NCBI GenBank assembly: GCA_035325905.1
Contig: DAOKYY010000005.1
Coordinates: forward strand, 1 to 64,000
Length of the DNA stretch: 64,000 nucleotides
Direction: 5' to 3'
Source: DYGX01 sp035325905
GTDB lineage: Bacteria > Chloroflexota > Anaerolineae > Aggregatilineales > Aggregatilineaceae
Shown here one piece after another: positions 62,478 through 64,000 of this stretch (positions within the stretch are counted from its first letter, which is position 1; each line of letters opens with the position of its first letter). The translations under genes were made by a program, and so were the position numbers. Below the pieces are notes generated by a model, which did no database searches, was not told where the DNA came from, and was given only the letters and a program-made list of their open reading frames with translations.

Positions 62478-64000
62478 ATGGCTAAAAAGTGGGTCTATGC
62501 GTTTGAAGAGGGCAACGCCAGCATGCGTAACCTGCTGGGCGGCAAGGGCGCCAACCTCGCCGAAATGACCAGCATCGGGCTGCCTGTTCCGCCCGGCTTT
62601 ACTGTTACGACGGAAGCGTGCAACGCCTATTATGACGGGGGCGAGAAGTTCCCGGAGGGGATGTGGGACGAGGTGCTGGAGCACCTGGAAGCGCTGGGCC
62701 AGAAGCTGGGGCGCAAGTTCGGCGACGACGACAACCCGCTGCTCGTCTCGGTCCGCTCCGGCGCGCGCGAGTCGATGCCCGGCATGATGGACACAATTCT
62801 CAACCTCGGCCTGACCCCCGCCGGGGTGGAGCACATGGGCGAGAAGTTCGGCGATATGCGCTTCGCCTGGGACCTGTATCGCCGCCTGATCCAGATGTTC
62901 GGCAAGGTCGTGCTGGACGTTCCGGGCGAGCCGTTCGAGGAGATCATCGCCGACATCCGCAAGCAGTATGGCGCCTCGACGGACGCTGGTATTCCGGCGG
63001 AGGGCTGGAAGAAGGCCGCCGAGGAATTCAAGGCGCTGGTCGAGCGTCACACCGGCCATCCTTTCCCCGAAGACCCGTTCGAACAGCTTCGCCTGGGCGT
63101 TGAGGCCGTCTTCAAGAGCTGGAACGGCAAGCGCGCCCGCGACTATCGCAACAATTTCGGCTACCCGCACGACTGGGGCACGGCGGTCAACGTGCAGACG
63201 ATGGTCTACGGCAACTTCGCGGATGGCTCCAGCGGCACCGGCGTCGCGTTTACGCGCAACCCTGCCACCGGCGAAGACACGTTCTACGGCGAATACCTGC
63301 TCAATGCGCAGGGCGAGGACGTGGTGTCCGGCGCCCGCACGCCGAGCAATGTCGCCCACCTGGCGGACGAGATCCCCTCGGCCTACCAGGAGCTGCTGGG
63401 CGTCGCGGACACGCTGGAGAAGCACTACCGCGAGATGCAGGACATCGAGTTTACGATCGAGTCCGGCAAGCTGTGGATGCTTCAGACCCGCAGCGGCAAG
63501 CGCACCGCGTCGTCGGCGGTGAAGATCGCCGTCGAGATGGTGAACGAGGGCCTGATCACGAAGGAAGAGGCCGTCGCGCGCATCAACGACGACATGATCA
63601 ACCAGCTTCTACACCCGCGCTTTGACCCGGACGCGCTCAAGCGCGCCAAGCCGCTGGCGAAGGGCCTCAACGCCTCGCCCGGCGCGGCGGTTGGCAAGGT
63701 CTATTTCGACGCCGATACCGCCGAGGAAAAGTCGAAAGCCGGCGAAGCCGTGATCCTGGTCCGGCCGTTAACCGAGCCGGACGACGTGCACGGGATGCTC
63801 GCCGCGAAGGGTATTCTGACGGCCGAGGGTGGCGCGACAAGCCACGCCGCGGTGGTCGCTCGCCAGCTTGGCAAGCCGTGCGTCGCCGGGGCGGGAGATG
63901 TCGATATCAATCTTGAGGCGCGTCGCTTCCGCGTGGGCGATGTGACTGTCAACGAAGGCGACGTGATTTCGCTGAACGGCGCGACTGGCACCGTCTACCT
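62478..64000 (+). CDS. ppdK: Pyruvate phosphate dikinase, 5' part (cut by window end)
   Basis: The visible 507 codons cover the N-terminal ATP-grasp nucleotide-binding domain (LLGGKGANLAEM, VSVRSGARESMPGMMDTILNLG, GVAFTRNPATGE) and the phosphohistidine domain with the catalytic His456 in GGATSHAAVVAR. The C-terminal PEP/pyruvate-binding barrel lies beyond the window; a full enzyme is about 880-900 residues. It interconverts pyruvate, ATP and Pi with PEP, AMP and PPi. SAR/GARESMPGMMDT is characteristic of PPDK rather than PEP synthase. The ATG follows AGGAGAG. Residues are intact so far, with no frameshift. Confidence 0.96.
   Translation, partial: MAKKWVYAFEEGNASMRNLLGGKGANLAEMTSIGLPVPPGFTVTTEACNAYYDGGEKFPEGMWDEVLEHLEALGQKLGRKFGDDDNPLLVSVRSGARESMPGMMDTILNLGLTPAGVEHMGEKFGDMRFAWDLYRRLIQMFGKVVLDVPGEPFEEIIADIRKQYGASTDAGIPAEGWKKAAEEFKALVERHTGHPFPEDPFEQLRLGVEAVFKSWNGKRARDYRNNFGYPHDWGTAVNVQTMVYGNFADGSSGTGVAFTRNPATGEDTFYGEYLLNAQGEDVVSGARTPSNVAHLADEIPSAYQELLGVADTLEKHYREMQDIEFTIESGKLWMLQTRSGKRTASSAVKIAVEMVNEGLITKEEAVARINDDMINQLLHPRFDPDALKRAKPLAKGLNASPGAAVGKVYFDADTAEEKSKAGEAVILVRPLTEPDDVHGMLAAKGILTAEGGATSHAAVVARQLGKPCVAGAGDVDINLEARRFRVGDVTVNEGDVISLNGATGTVY

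Overview
The window is GC-rich, densely coded bacterial chromosome. No rRNA, CRISPR array, phage gene or transposase was seen. The gene content suggests a member of the phylum Chloroflexota, probably Anaerolineae-like. The main evidence is a Chlor_Arch_YYY (DUF2298) pair with the tyrosine-rich YYYFG motif beside a TIGR03663-type protein, plus many very large GT-C-like membrane proteins with extracytoplasmic beta domains. The phylum call is an inference from family distribution, not from a marker-gene search.

Layout. 0.2-12.3 kb is housekeeping: an aldehyde dehydrogenase, a DCC-family redox protein, OsmC, a thioredoxin-domain YyaL/SSP411 protein, a TPR lytic transglycosylase, a GT-C membrane protein, ribosomal protein L25/CTC, tRNA m1A58 methyltransferase and a single-domain response regulator. 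12.4-17.5 kb has two tandem rhomboid proteases separated by a 122-bp MITE-like palindrome, then a nucleotidyltransferase/phosphohexomutase pair that should make activated sugars. 17.5-19.8 kb has a PP2C-like phosphatase, tRNA-Gly(CCC) and a secreted SH3/LysM protein.

20-47.2 kb is the distinctive part: about 27 kb of co-oriented genes for an apparent envelope glycan system. It holds a flippase-like membrane protein, a GT4 glycosyltransferase, a haem-binding-domain protein, a methyltransferase and six large GT-C/DUF2298/TIGR03663-type membrane proteins. These include a 2,372-aa GT-C::DUF2298 fusion and a 1,745-aa TIGR03663::NHL::SUMF1-like fusion. An ECF sigma factor and a zinc-binding membrane anti-sigma factor sit inside the series. 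The upstream sugar-1-phosphate genes, the flippase-like protein and the polytopic transferases fit a lipid-linked sugar route to exported glycans or glycoproteins. The acceptor is unknown.

48-58 kb is the translation cluster proS, nusA, ylxR/rnpM, infB, rbfA, DHH phosphoesterase, truB, ribF; rimP is missing from its usual place before nusA. The proS leader appears to carry an attenuator: a consensus promoter, a leaderless 29-codon ORF with two proline codons, and mutually exclusive antiterminator and terminator stems. 58-64 kb holds a GNAT-Nudix fusion, era, a YhhQ-type queuosine-precursor transporter, a secreted TolB-like/SH3 protein and the 5' part of pyruvate phosphate dikinase, which is cut by the window end.

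Promoters are readable in this genome: many are TTGACR-N17-TAnnnT, and others are extended -10 elements of the type TGnTACAAT. Three starts lie exactly 7 nt after the -10 box, which suggests leaderless mRNAs.
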